Translations under genes and position numbers: made by a program
The notes under the pieces: generated by a model
Told to the model about the DNA's origin: nothing
The model's input: the letters and a program-made list of their open reading frames with translations, nothing else
Database searches by the model: none
Part shown: one piece after another, positions 28,460-37,251 of the stretch
Layout of the letters: every line of letters starts with the position of its first letter
Position numbering within the stretch: the stretch's first letter is position 1
NCBI RefSeq assembly: GCF_004114915.1
Contig: NZ_CP022219.1
Location: 898,501-962,500, forward strand
Direction: 5' to 3'
DNA: 64,000 nt
Source: Bradyrhizobium guangxiense
GTDB lineage: Bacteria; Pseudomonadota; Alphaproteobacteria; Rhizobiales; Xanthobacteraceae

Positions 28460-28930
28460 ATGCGAATGTCTTGTGCCTCGTACTTTTTATTGATTGCGGT
28501 TTCGTTGCCGGCCACTGCTCGCGCCGGCGAGCAAGTGCTCGAATTCAAGCTCGTCACCAAGCCGGTGGACGTGAAGGTCACCGAGGTTGCGAATGTCGAA
28601 GGGCAGACGGTCATGTCCGGCAAGATGTTTGGCGTCGCCATCTTCAAGGATGGTCGCATTGCCGTGAAGGATTTCGTCAACTCCAGCGATTTGCTCAAAG
28701 GCTCGGGGCCGATGTTCGGCTACAGCACCTACACCTTCGACGATGGCTCCTCGATCACGGCGCGCTACACCGGTGCGATCAAGGACGGCAAGGCGAAGGG
28801 CGAATATACGATCCTGTCTGGCACCGGGATGTACGCCAACGCGACGGGCACCGGCGGTTTCGAAAGTGCGCAAAGTGGCTTCAAGGGCGCCTTCCTGTAC
28901 GATGGACGATTCATCGTCAAGACGCCCTGA
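28460..28930 (+). CDS. Secreted small beta-barrel-like protein
   Basis: The 156-residue protein has a signal peptide (residues 1-22, ending ARAGE). The mature part reads like an antiparallel beta structure with regular short strands. The segment KAKGEYTILSGTGMYANATGTGGFE resembles the G-x-G-Y/F-x-x-A-x-G-x-G signature of allene oxide cyclase/dirigent-like barrels (only part is quoted). I know no function for bacterial versions. The ATG at 28460 follows GAGGAGGG with good spacing. It has its own upstream region of about 260 bp after the cheR hairpin and is convergent with the glutathionylspermidine-synthase-like operon. Confidence 0.7.
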   Translation: MRMSCASYFLLIAVSLPATARAGEQVLEFKLVTKPVDVKVTEVANVEGQTVMSGKMFGVAIFKDGRIAVKDFVNSSDLLKGSGPMFGYSTYTFDDGSSITARYTGAIKDGKAKGEYTILSGTGMYANATGTGGFESAQSGFKGAFLYDGRFIVKTP

Positions 28931-28949
28931 TCCGACGCGATAACATTCG

Positions 28950-28982
28950 CGCTCGCGCGCCTTCACCGACGGGGCGCGAGCG
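28950..28982. terminator. Hairpin between convergent genes
   Basis: CGCTCGCGC and GCGCGAGCG form a 9-bp stem with a 15-base loop in the 56-bp gap between the secreted protein gene and the end of the synthetase-like gene. It could serve both strands. Confidence 0.5.
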
Positions 28983-28986
28983 CGTC

Positions 28987-30147
28987 TCACAAGATCGCGT
29001 GCGGCAGAAACCGCGAGTGGTTGCCCGTGATCGGGCTCTCGTCCTCGCGGATCGAGAGGCCGCAGGGTTGGTGGTTCACCAGCCAGCTTCCAATCACCGG
29101 ATAGAAGCCCGAAAAATTCGGTAGCGGCGCCAGCGCCTGCCGCACGAAGCCTTCGGCCCCATAAGGCCCCGTCTGTTCGTCGAGCGGCATGCCGCCGGAC
29201 ACGATCGTGACATTGGCGCCTTCGCGCGACAACAGCGGCTTTCGCACATAGGACGTGCCGAGCTCCGCAGCGCGCGGATCGTCCTCGAAGAATGAGGGCA
29301 GCAGATTGGGATGGTTCGGAAACATCTCCCAGAGCAGCGGCAAAATGCCCTTGTTGGAGAGCACTGCCTTCCATGGCGGCTCGATCCAGCGCGTGGCTGC
29401 GTCCTTCAGCTTGGCGCCGAAAGCGTCGTGGAACATCCATTCCCAGGGATAGAGCTTGAAGGCGAGCGCGATGTCGTTTTCGTCGAGATCGACGAAGCCG
29501 CCGGGCTCGTCGCGCCAGCCCACCTGCTCGATGTCGAGCAGCCTGGTCGAGAGCCCGGCCTGGCGTGCGGTGTCCTCGAAATAAGCCAGCGTGCCGGCAT
29601 CCTCGGCGTTATCGGTGGTGCCGGTGAGATGGACCTGTTGGCCTGCTGCAATTTCCATCCACGCCGCGATCAGCCGCTCGTGGATGGAGTTGAACTGATC
29701 GGCGCGAACAGGGACGATGCGGCGTTCGATCGCCTGCTCGAGCCAGGACCATTGAAATACGGCGGTCTCGAAGATCGAGGTCGGTGTATCCGCATTGTAT
29801 TCGAGTAGTTTTGCCGGCGATCTACCATCGTAGCTCAGATCGAGCCGGCCGTAGAGGCTGCGGTCGCGGCGCGCCCAGCTCTCGCCGATCAAGCTCCAGA
29901 ACGCCTCCGGAATCTTCAGTCGTCGCAGCTGCCGCTCGTCGCCGATGACGCGGCCGGCAAGCTCGAGGCACATCGCGTCGATCTCGCCGGTCGGCGTCTC
30001 GATGCCGCGCTCGATCTCGTCGAGCGTGAAGCCGTAATAGGCGCGCTCGTCCCAATAGCGTTCGCCGTCGATGGTGTGGAAGACGAAGCCGCATTGCGCT
30101 GCTGTCTCTCGCCAGTCGTCGCGCTCCAGGCAAGTGATGCGCTGCAT
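28987..30147 (-). CDS. Glutathionylspermidine synthase-like ATP-grasp ligase (YjfC/YgiC family)
   Basis: The 386-residue protein matches the synthetase domain of glutathionylspermidine synthase as found alone in YgiC/YjfC. It has the opening RDDWRETAAQCGFVFHTIDGERYWDE (partly), RLDLSYDG, LLEYNADTPTS and FKLYPWEWM. It also has WKAVLSNKGILPLLWEMFPNHPNLLPS (partly), YVRKPLLSREGANV and a C-terminal GSWLVNHQPCGLSIREDE. These match ATP-grasp amide ligase elements. No amidase domain is present. In E. coli, relatives sit beside DUF1190 and DUF350 genes, and the same three occur here with 1-2 bp gaps. The true amine and acceptor are unknown. Confidence 0.86.
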   Translation of the reverse strand: MQRITCLERDDWRETAAQCGFVFHTIDGERYWDERAYYGFTLDEIERGIETPTGEIDAMCLELAGRVIGDERQLRRLKIPEAFWSLIGESWARRDRSLYGRLDLSYDGRSPAKLLEYNADTPTSIFETAVFQWSWLEQAIERRIVPVRADQFNSIHERLIAAWMEIAAGQQVHLTGTTDNAEDAGTLAYFEDTARQAGLSTRLLDIEQVGWRDEPGGFVDLDENDIALAFKLYPWEWMFHDAFGAKLKDAATRWIEPPWKAVLSNKGILPLLWEMFPNHPNLLPSFFEDDPRAAELGTSYVRKPLLSREGANVTIVSGGMPLDEQTGPYGAEGFVRQALAPLPNFSGFYPVIGSWLVNHQPCGLSIREDESPITGNHSRFLPHAIL

Positions 30148-30149
30148 GG

Positions 30150-30545
30150 TCAGCCACCGCCCGAGAAGCCGTGGCCGAACGAGCCGAAGCCGCCGCGGCT
30201 CACGCTGCTATGGCCGGAATCGGACGACGTTCCCGACGAGGAATGGCTCGAGGAATCGCCGCTGAAGAAGCTCGATCGCGACGACCAGCGCGAGCTGCTG
30301 CCGCCTGACGAACTGCTGCTGCTCGTGCAGGTCGTGGTCGTCTGTCCCGGCACGGCGCCGGGCGTGGGCTCGCAAGTCTGCCGCGGCATCATCGTGTAGG
30401 CGGTGGTGCCGACAGCGATTGTGCCCATCACCAGCAGCGCGACATGGCCGGAGCGCTTCACCGGCGCTTTGGCCGGCAGCGGCAATGGCTCTGGCAGGCG
30501 TGGCCGGCGCTTGCCGAACTCCTTCTTGGACGGTTTGTCGGCCAT
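30150..30545 (-). CDS. DUF1190-like (YgiB/YjfM) membrane-anchored Ser/Gly-rich protein
   Basis: The 131-residue protein has a basic, Pro-rich N-terminus and one hydrophobic helix at about residues 33-51 (GHVALLVMGTIAVGTTAY). A TCEPTPG segment follows, then a long Ser-rich stretch and the Gly/Phe tail RGGFGSFGHGFSGGG. The tail resembles the conserved C-terminal SRGGFG motif of YgiB/YjfM proteins. It is shorter than those (about 220 residues), so the family call rests on the tail and the gene neighbourhood. It begins 1 bp after the DUF350 gene and ends 2 bp before the ligase gene, which means translation is probably coupled. Confidence 0.65.
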   Translation of the reverse strand: MADKPSKKEFGKRRPRLPEPLPLPAKAPVKRSGHVALLVMGTIAVGTTAYTMMPRQTCEPTPGAVPGQTTTTCTSSSSSSGGSSSRWSSRSSFFSGDSSSHSSSGTSSDSGHSSVSRGGFGSFGHGFSGGG

Positions 30546-30546
30546 C

Positions 30547-30951
30547 TCAGTAGATCATGCTGGCGGCGTTGAGGAGGCCTGCGGCGAGCGAGGACAGCCC
30601 GAGCCAGATCGCCGGAGCAAGCTCGCCATCGGCGATCCGCGCCGACAGGTTCGGCACCGGCACCCGCACCAGAAACAGCACGATGATCTGCACGATCAGC
30701 GCGATGATCGCCCAGATCATGCAGTCCAGCACATTCGCCGAATGCGCGATGGCGCTGACCAGCGGTGCGACGAAGCCGAGCAGGCTGAGGCCGAGCGCGA
30801 TCGCCGCGGCCGGCTCGTTGTCGCGGATCAGCTGGAACTCGTTATGGGGGGTGATGCGGGTGTAGACCAGCAGATAGGCCACGATCGCGATCAGCCCGGT
30901 ACAGAAATAGACCAGGAAGGCGGGCAGGCCGGCGAGTGATTGCAGGATCAT
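30547..30951 (-). CDS. DUF350 (YjfL) membrane protein
   Basis: The 134-residue protein has four predicted membrane helices (about 8-28, 45-65, 72-95 and 108-130), consistent with two DUF350 repeats. Motifs of the family are visible: YTRITPHNEFQLIRDNEPAAAIALG (partly) and the closing AGLLNAASMIY. Its function is unknown; DUF350 proteins are inner-membrane proteins often encoded next to YjfM and YjfC. It is the first gene of a three-gene operon, with GGGGGAACG ahead of the ATG at 30951. Confidence 0.82.
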   Translation of the reverse strand: MILQSLAGLPAFLVYFCTGLIAIVAYLLVYTRITPHNEFQLIRDNEPAAAIALGLSLLGFVAPLVSAIAHSANVLDCMIWAIIALIVQIIVLFLVRVPVPNLSARIADGELAPAIWLGLSSLAAGLLNAASMIY

Positions 30952-31033
30952 CGTTCCCCCATCGTGCAGCGACCATTCGTCGGCAGGGGAAGGCTAGTGG
31001 TTCAAACGTTAAGCTTCGGATGAAGCGTCCCCA

Positions 31034-31066
31034 GAAAAACGAAAACCCCGCCATTTGCGGCGGGGT
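31034..31066 (-). terminator. Intrinsic terminator of ctrA
   Basis: Read on the minus strand, ACCCCGCC, a 6-nt loop and GGCGGGGT form a perfect 8-bp stem followed by TTTTCGTTTTT. It starts about 55 bases past the ctrA stop. This is the clearest Rho-independent terminator in the window. Confidence 0.85.
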
Positions 31067-31119
31067 CCAGGCTGGGAGGAGCAAGCCCCGAAGGGCTCGC
31101 GACGTAAACCCAGGAGGGA

Positions 31120-31821
<702 letters not shown>

Positions 31822-31913
31822 GCCAGTTCCCCATAGTCGCCGCTCCTGGGCGTCAGGTCGGCCGCATTCGCGGCACTCAACAAAACGCCTTTGAACAACT
31901 GATTCGGATCCTG

Positions 31914-31928
31914 ACAACAGATGGTTAA
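31914..31928 (-). promoter_or_regulatory. Weak CtrA-box-like site upstream of ctrA
   Basis: On the minus strand, TTAA, seven bases (CCATCTG), TTGT matches six of eight consensus positions and includes the frequent TTAACCAT half-site. It lies about 95 bp upstream of the ctrA start, where autoregulation would act. Confidence 0.3.
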
Positions 31929-32137
31929 CAAATCCTGATTCTGGAACGCAAGTCCCCCCCGGTGCAATTTTCGTCGAATCGCCCTAAGGTCTTGCGTGTG
32001 AAGCAGCTTTCGTCACCCAGCTCCGTTCAAGTTCCACTTTAAGAGACGGGCCTAACCGACTCCCGCGACTCAGCCTTCTTCTGAAGGGGAGTCACGCTCA
32101 GTCTCAAAGACAGTGACGCAATGATTAATGATGCGGG

Positions 32138-32152
32138 TAAACACGAAGTTAA
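32138..32152 (+). promoter_or_regulatory. Candidate CtrA box upstream of fliI
   Basis: TAAA, seven bases (CACGAAG), TTAA matches seven of eight positions of TTAA-N7-TTAA. It lies about 100 bp before the fliI start codon. Confidence 0.4.
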
Positions 32153-32253
32153 GCTCCGTTCAGAAATATGGCGAAACTTAAGGTTTTCACCGTGAAGTCC
32201 CGGATGGCCAAGGCGCACCCCTCAATTGCGCGTCCCTCAATGAAGGCTCGCCG

Positions 32254-33579
32254 ATGAAGGCTTTGGCCGAACAGATCGGCGACATCGACGGCGTCAACAT
32301 CTACGGCCGCGTGGTCGGTGTCCGCGGCCTGATGGTCGAGGTGGCAGGCCCGATCCATGCGATGTCGGTCGGCGCGCGGCTGGTGATCGAGACCGGCGCC
32401 AACCGTTCGATTCCTTGCGAGGTGATCGGCTTCTCGGGCAACAATGCTGTCGTGATGCCGTTCGCCGGCCTCGACGGCGTGCGCCGCGGCTGCAAGGCCG
32501 TCATCGCCAATGCTGCCAATCTGGTGCGACCGTCCTCGGCCTGGCTCGGCCGCGTCGTCAACGCGCTGGGCGAGCCGATCGACGGCAAGGGACCGCTGCC
32601 GCAGGGCGCCTCGCCGATGCCGTTCCGCAATTCGCCGCCGCCGGCGCATTCGCGCAAGCGTGTCGGCGCCCCGCTCGATCTCGGCGTGCGCGCGATGAAC
32701 ACGTTCCTCACCTGCTGCCGCGGCCAGCGCATGGGCATCTTCGCAGGCTCCGGCGTCGGCAAATCGGTGCTGCTGTCGATGCTCGCGCGCAACGTCGATG
32801 CCGCGGTCAGCGTCATCGGGCTGATCGGCGAACGCGGCCGCGAGGTTCAGGAATTCCTGCAGGACGATCTCGGCGAGGAGGGCCTGGCGCGCTCCGTCGT
32901 GGTGGTCGCGACCTCCGACGAGCCGGCGCTGATGCGCCGCCAGGCGGCGTATCTGACGCTCGCGGTCGCCGAATATTTTCGCGACGAGGGCCAGGACGTG
33001 CTCTGTCTGATGGATTCGGTGACGCGCTTTGCCATGGCCCAGCGCGAGATCGGCCTGTCCGCCGGCGAGCCGCCGACGGCCAAGGGTTACACGCCGACCG
33101 TCTTCACCGAGCTGCCGAAGCTCCTGGAGCGGGCCGGCCCCGGCCTCGGGGAGGGCGCCATCACCGCCATCTTCACGGTGCTGGTCGACGGCGACGATCA
33201 TAACGAGCCGATTGCGGACGCCGTGCGCGGCATCCTGGACGGCCACATCGTGATGCAGCGCTCGATCGCCGAGCGCGGCCGCTACCCCGCGATCAACATC
33301 CTCAAATCCGTCTCCCGGACCATGCCGAAATCGGCCGATCCCCAGTTCTGGCCGGTCATCCAGCGGGCGCGCCAGGTGATGGCGACCTATGCCGACATGG
33401 AGGAATTGATCCGTCTCGGCGCCTATCGGGCCGGCTCCAGCCCCGAGGTCGACGAGGCGATCCGCCTGCACGAGCCGCTGGAGGCCTTCCTGCGCCAGCG
33501 CAAGGACGAAAATGCATCACTTGCGGACGGCTACCGCCAGTTGGCGCAAATCCTCGGCAATTTGGAAACGGAACGCTAA
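32254..33579 (+). CDS. fliI: Flagellar export ATPase FliI
   Basis: The 441-residue protein has the F1-like ATPase core. Walker A is [11 protein letters not shown] with K170, followed by [13 protein letters not shown], the Walker B region [20 protein letters not shown] (partly) and the FliI/YscN signature [24 protein letters not shown] (partly). The C-terminal domain carries [25 protein letters not shown] (partly). It powers or assists flagellar type III export at the cytoplasmic face of the inner membrane. The close pairing with fliJ supports FliI over the injectisome paralogue. The start at 32254 gives [13 protein letters not shown]; no strong ribosome site is visible. Confidence 0.95.
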   Translation: MKALAEQIGDIDGVNIYGRVVGVRGLMVEVAGPIHAMSVGARLVIETGANRSIPCEVIGFSGNNAVVMPFAGLDGVRRGCKAVIANAANLVRPSSAWLGRVVNALGEPIDGKGPLPQGASPMPFRNSPPPAHSRKRVGAPLDLGVRAMNTFLTCCRGQRMGIFAGSGVGKSVLLSMLARNVDAAVSVIGLIGERGREVQEFLQDDLGEEGLARSVVVVATSDEPALMRRQAAYLTLAVAEYFRDEGQDVLCLMDSVTRFAMAQREIGLSAGEPPTAKGYTPTVFTELPKLLERAGPGLGEGAITAIFTVLVDGDDHNEPIADAVRGILDGHIVMQRSIAERGRYPAINILKSVSRTMPKSADPQFWPVIQRARQVMATYADMEELIRLGAYRAGSSPEVDEAIRLHEPLEAFLRQRKDENASLADGYRQLAQILGNLETER

Positions 33580-33700
33580 CTTTGTCAGGTCATCATCCGA
33601 CCCCACAGAGTAGCAGAGCCGGTCTTGGCCCCCGTCGGGCCTGTGGGGTGACCGGTGTCGTCCCACGTGCAGCGGGGGGACTTCTGGGGAGTACGAGTCG

Positions 33701-34120
33701 ATGAAGTCACGAGATACCCTCATTCGCCTGAAGAAGTTTCAGGTCGACGAGAAGCGCCGCCGGGTCACCCAGATCGAGACCATGATCGCCGATTTCCAGC
33801 GGATGTCGGTCGATCTCGAACGCGAGATCCAGACCGAGCAGGAGCGCGCCGGGATCAACGATCCCTCGCACTTCGCCTATCCGACCTACGCCAAGGCCGC
33901 GATCCAGCGCCGCGAGAACCTGACCCGCTCGGCCGACGAGCTCAAGGGCCAGCTCGACGAAGCCAAGGCTGCGCTGGCCGAGGCCTTCGAGGAGCTGAAG
34001 AAGGTCGAGCTGCTCGACGAGCGCGACCAGGCCCGCGAACGCGCCGAAGAGAACGCCCGCGAGCAGGCCGACCTCGACAGCATCGGCCTGATGCGCGCCC
34101 GCATCGGCGCGGTCGCCTGA
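33701..34120 (+). CDS. fliJ: Flagellar export chaperone FliJ
   Basis: The 139-residue protein is almost wholly helical with two long coiled-coil arms: residues 1-50 (MKSRDTLIRLKKFQVDEKRR...) and 65-125. It carries the DERDQARERAEENAREQADLD tail. This matches FliJ, the central-stalk-like partner of FliI and escort factor for export chaperones. The ATG at 33701 follows GGGGAG. It is 121 bp downstream of fliI on the same strand and is followed by a strong terminator. Confidence 0.88.
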   Translation: MKSRDTLIRLKKFQVDEKRRRVTQIETMIADFQRMSVDLEREIQTEQERAGINDPSHFAYPTYAKAAIQRRENLTRSADELKGQLDEAKAALAEAFEELKKVELLDERDQARERAEENAREQADLDSIGLMRARIGAVA

Positions 34121-34154
34121 CGGCGCCGGCAAGCCAGACCACCGAAAAATCCGC

Positions 34155-34183
34155 AAAACCCGGACCCGCAAGGTCCGGGTTTT
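34155..34183 (+). terminator. Intrinsic terminator after fliJ
   Basis: AAAACCCGGACC, loop CGCAA, GGTCCGGGTTTT form a perfect 12-bp stem ending in a short T-run, 34 bases after the fliJ stop. It separates the motility genes from the sigma factor gene. Confidence 0.85.
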
Positions 34184-34303
34184 CGTATGCGCTGTCCACA
34201 GTGTGGCGCCGCACCTCTTGGTGGTCGGCTTTGCCACGCGCTATGGTGGCGCAGGGTCAGGCCTTGCGCGGAATGCACCTGAGCCTGCGTGTCGGGGGGC
34301 TGA

Positions 34304-34849
34304 ATGCTGACGCCAGCTGAGCTGGTCGGGTTGATCGAGGCGGTGGCGAAGGGCGATCAGGCCGCGTTCGAACGCCTCTACGCCGCCACGCGCGCGAAAC
34401 TCTATGGCGTCGTGCTCCGTATCTTGCGTCGACAGGATCTCGCAGAGGAGGTCATTCAGGAGACCTACGTCAAGATCTGGAACGGCGCCGGCCAGTTCAA
34501 TCCGGCGCTGTCGTCGCCGATCACGTGGATGGCCTCGATTGCGCGCAACCGTGCGATCGACATCGTGCGCAAGAAGTCGGAGGTCTCCATCGAGGAAGAG
34601 CCCCAGGCGATGGAGGTTGCGGCCGACAGTCCCGACCCGCTGGCGCGCCGGGAGATGACCGAAGAGTTGAAGCGGCTGCTGGAATGCATCGGCCGGCTCG
34701 AGCCGGACCGTCAGCGGCTCGTCCTCCTCGCCTATTACAACGGCTGGAGCCGCGAGCAATTGGCCGAGAAATTCGCCGCCCCCGTCAACACGGTGAAGAC
34801 GTGGCTCCGGCGGAGCATGTTGGATATCCGGGAGTGCCTCGGACTATGA
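34304..34849 (+). CDS. ECF sigma factor (SigK/RpoE-type)
   Basis: The 181-residue protein has sigma region 2 (DQAAFERLYAATRAKLYGVVLRILRR and AEEVIQETYVKIWNGA, partly shown; ITWMASIARNRAIDIVRK is region 2.4). Region 4 follows (LEPDRQRLVLLAYYNGWSREQLAEKFAAPVNTVKTWLRRS, partly shown). No extra domain is present. The neighbouring anti-sigma gene is RskA-like, so it belongs to the ECF group controlled by such membrane anti-sigma factors. The ATG at 34304 follows GGGGGC. The regulon is not visible from sequence. Confidence 0.92.
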   Translation: MLTPAELVGLIEAVAKGDQAAFERLYAATRAKLYGVVLRILRRQDLAEEVIQETYVKIWNGAGQFNPALSSPITWMASIARNRAIDIVRKKSEVSIEEEPQAMEVAADSPDPLARREMTEELKRLLECIGRLEPDRQRLVLLAYYNGWSREQLAEKFAAPVNTVKTWLRRSMLDIRECLGL

Positions 34850-34883
34850 ATGCCCGGACTGTGAGGATGGTTCTGGACTGCAA

Positions 34884-35939
34884 GTGATGGCTTACACGGA
34901 GGACCATATCGCGCTCGCCGCGGAATATGCGCTCGGTACGCTCGATGCCGACGAGCGCGTGCAGGTCGAGACCATGATGGCGGTGGACGAGGCGTTCGCC
35001 GCGATCGTGCAGGCCTGGTCCTTCCGGCTCGGCGGCCTGAACCAGATGGTCGGCTCGGTCGAGCCGCGTCCGATCGTGTGGGAGAACATCAGGTCCGAGA
35101 TCGCGCGCACGGCGCTGGCGCCGCAGCCGCCCGCGCTGGCTGAGGCAACGCCGCCGCCAGCACCGGAGCCGCCCGCTTTGGAGACCGCGGAGCCGGCGAC
35201 GGAGGCCGCGCCGTCGCCAGCCGTACCGCCTGACGAAGCCGCGCCACCGGAGATCTCGCGTCCCGAGCTCGACGCGCCCGCGGACGTCGCGCCGCAATTC
35301 ATCCCGCAAGTCCATGCGCCGGATCTGGCCGTGGTCCGCGCGTCGCCGGCGCCGGCCGCCGACGACGGCAACGTGATTCGTCTCGAGGGCCGCGTGAAGC
35401 GCTGGCGCTCCATCGCGTCCGTCGCCGGCGCGCTTGCGGCCGCGCTGCTCGTCACGCTGTCGCTCCAGATCTTCCTGCCCGACGCGCTGCCGGGCGTCTT
35501 GCGTCCCGCCCCGCGCATTCAGACGGTCGAAGTGAAGACGCCGGCGGCGCCGCTCGCAGCGTCTGCGCAATATGTCGCATTGCTGCAGGGCCAGGCCGGC
35601 GGCCCCGCCTTCATCCTCACCATCGACGGCGCGACGCGCAATTTCACGGTGCGCAAGGTCGGTGCGACGCCTGAGCCCGGCAAAAGCTTCGAGCTCTGGC
35701 TGATCTCCGACAAGCTGCCGCGCCCGCGCTCGCTCGGCGTGATCGGCTCCGGCGATTTCACCGCGCGTCCGCTGCTCGCCTCGTATGATGCCGAGGTCGT
35801 CAACGGCGCAACCTACGCCGTCACCGTCGAGCAGGCCGGCGGCTCGCCGAACGGCCAGCCGACCTCGGCCCCGGTGTTTTCCGGCAAGCTGATCGAGACC
35901 GTGCCGCCGTCCGAGCCGCAGGTGCCTGCGAAGAGGTAA
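34884..35939 (+). CDS. RskA-like anti-sigma factor, membrane-anchored
   Basis: The 351-residue protein begins with the anti-sigma domain typical of RskA (HIALAAEYALGTLDADERVQVETMM, partly, then AFAAIVQAWSFRLGGLN). A Pro/Ala/Glu-rich linker spans about residues 75-165. One membrane helix lies near 178-197 (SVAGALAAALLVTLSLQIF). A periplasmic RskA domain ends the protein (FELWLISDKLPRPRSLGVIG, VTVEQAGGSP). It would hold the ECF factor at the inner membrane until periplasmic stress triggers proteolysis. The start is GTG 34884 or the next codon, ATG 34887. The gap to the sigma gene is 34 bp, indicating one operon. The linker is unusually long. Confidence 0.88.
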   Translation: MMAYTEDHIALAAEYALGTLDADERVQVETMMAVDEAFAAIVQAWSFRLGGLNQMVGSVEPRPIVWENIRSEIARTALAPQPPALAEATPPPAPEPPALETAEPATEAAPSPAVPPDEAAPPEISRPELDAPADVAPQFIPQVHAPDLAVVRASPAPAADDGNVIRLEGRVKRWRSIASVAGALAAALLVTLSLQIFLPDALPGVLRPAPRIQTVEVKTPAAPLAASAQYVALLQGQAGGPAFILTIDGATRNFTVRKVGATPEPGKSFELWLISDKLPRPRSLGVIGSGDFTARPLLASYDAEVVNGATYAVTVEQAGGSPNGQPTSAPVFSGKLIETVPPSEPQVPAKR

Positions 35940-35943
35940 TTCC

Positions 35944-36013
35944 GTAGCCCGGATGAGCGAAGCGATATCCGGGACAACCATCCCCGCCTGTCGCATCGCT
36001 CATGCGGGCTACG
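35944..36013. repeat. Palindromic repeat after the anti-sigma gene
   Basis: GTAGCCCGGATGAGCGAAGCG on one side and CGCATCGCTCATGCGGGCTAC on the other are largely complementary arms around a short centre. Copies of this 'gtagcccggat' element are common in this bacterial group. It lies just after the stop of the anti-sigma gene and may act in transcript end formation. The rest of the gap to 36175 shows no gene. Confidence 0.55.
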
Positions 36014-36175
36014 AATCTACAGCCATCAACTGTCGCCACGGTCCATTTCCCCGTCGCATCCCGACAAGTCCGACCGAATCCGCCCCCGATTTGAACCTCG
36101 CCGCAATTCGTGGCGTCAAATTCCCGGAAATTGCAGTCGGCACCGCCGATCGCGGAGCCGAAAGAGGGGCTAGAA

Positions 36176-37135
36176 ATGGACGCAGCGAGAGCGCCGGGCA
36201 TCTTCGTTCACCAATATGCGGGGCTGCCGCACGGGCCGGCGTTCGAGCAGTGGCGCGAGCGGGCCTTCGGGGCTTTCGGCCTCGATATCGGGCCGAGCCG
36301 CGGTGATAGCATCGATTGTCGGCTCCAGATCAGCGTGGTCGACAACATCACGCTCGCCATTCCGGAAGGCGCCTCCGCGCAATATTCCCGCACCCAGAGC
36401 CACCTCGCCGACGGCAGCGACGACCTCGTCCTGATCTCGGGGCGCGCAGGCCGCGTTCGCGTCGGGCAGAACGGCCACACGGTGGAGCTCGCACCCGCAC
36501 AGATGGTGCTCGTCGACATGAGCGTCACCGGGAGCGTCGGCCACACCGACGACGATTGTTTCACCTCGATCCGCATGCCGCGCCGCGCGCTGCTCGACAT
36601 CAATCCGCGCGCCGAGGACAAGCTGTCGCAAGTCCTCAGCGACGGTGCGGTCGCCGAGACCATCTTCCGCTATCATGTGGTCGCCGCCAATCACGCGCCG
36701 CATCTCGACGCGGTCGGCCAGCGCCTCACTGCGCAGCATATGGTCGATCTCGTCGGCCTCCTGCTCGGCACCGACGCCGAGCATGCAAGTCTTGCGCGCG
36801 GCCGTGGGCATGCGGCGGCGCGTCTCGATCTCATGCGCGCCGACGTGATGGCCGCGCTCGGCCGCAACGATCTCTGCCTGTCCGAGATCGCGTCGCGCTC
36901 GGGCTTGAGCCCGCGCCAGGCGCAACGTCTGTTCGAGCAGGCCGGCACGACCTTCACCGAATTCGTGCTGGAGCAGCGTCTGCTCCAGGCGCGCAAGCTG
37001 CTCGGCGATCCCCGCGCCAGGACGCGCAAGATCAGCGACATCGCGCATTCCTCGGGATTCGCCGATTTGTCCTATTTCAACCGTGCGTTCCGCAAGCGCT
37101 TCGGCGCGACGCCCTCGGAACTGCGCGAGGCGTGA
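36176..37135 (+). CDS. AraC family transcriptional regulator
   Basis: The 319-residue protein has an N-terminal AraC-binding-like sensor domain (about 20-190, beta-rich, ITLAIPEGASAQYSRTQSH...). A C-terminal AraC DNA-binding domain with two helix-turn-helices follows: LCLSEIASRSGLSPRQAQRLFEQAGTTFTEFV, partly, and KISDIAHSSGFADLSYFNRAFRKRFGATPSELR, partly. The inducer is unknown. The ATG at 36176 follows GAGGGGC; the track-like longer reading from 36110 has no ribosome site. The NDH-2-like gene follows 116 bp downstream on the same strand and may or may not be a target. Confidence 0.9.
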   Translation: MDAARAPGIFVHQYAGLPHGPAFEQWRERAFGAFGLDIGPSRGDSIDCRLQISVVDNITLAIPEGASAQYSRTQSHLADGSDDLVLISGRAGRVRVGQNGHTVELAPAQMVLVDMSVTGSVGHTDDDCFTSIRMPRRALLDINPRAEDKLSQVLSDGAVAETIFRYHVVAANHAPHLDAVGQRLTAQHMVDLVGLLLGTDAEHASLARGRGHAAARLDLMRADVMAALGRNDLCLSEIASRSGLSPRQAQRLFEQAGTTFTEFVLEQRLLQARKLLGDPRARTRKISDIAHSSGFADLSYFNRAFRKRFGATPSELREA

Positions 37136-37251
37136 GCCGCGATTTTGCGCAGCGCGCGGCGGTCGCGCAGTTGGTCGATCCGGCCGAATGAGCTATATCT
37201 GCCGGGGCGGGTAGACCGCAGAATTTTCATTGGAAAGCACAGTCCACGGAC

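Larger units (their letters stand above)
31822..32253. promoter_or_regulatory. ctrA-fliI divergent control region with clustered GANTC sites
   Basis: This 432-bp region separates divergent ctrA and fliI. Six GANTC sites, the target of the CcrM cell-cycle methylase, occur within 193 bp: 31901 (GATTC), 31937 (GATTC), 31976 (GAATC), 32058 (GACTC), 32067 (GACTC) and 32089 (GAGTC). Fewer than one is expected by chance. In Caulobacter one ctrA promoter is silenced by GANTC methylation. Two CtrA-box-like sites flank the cluster. No ORF is supported here. Confidence 0.65.
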
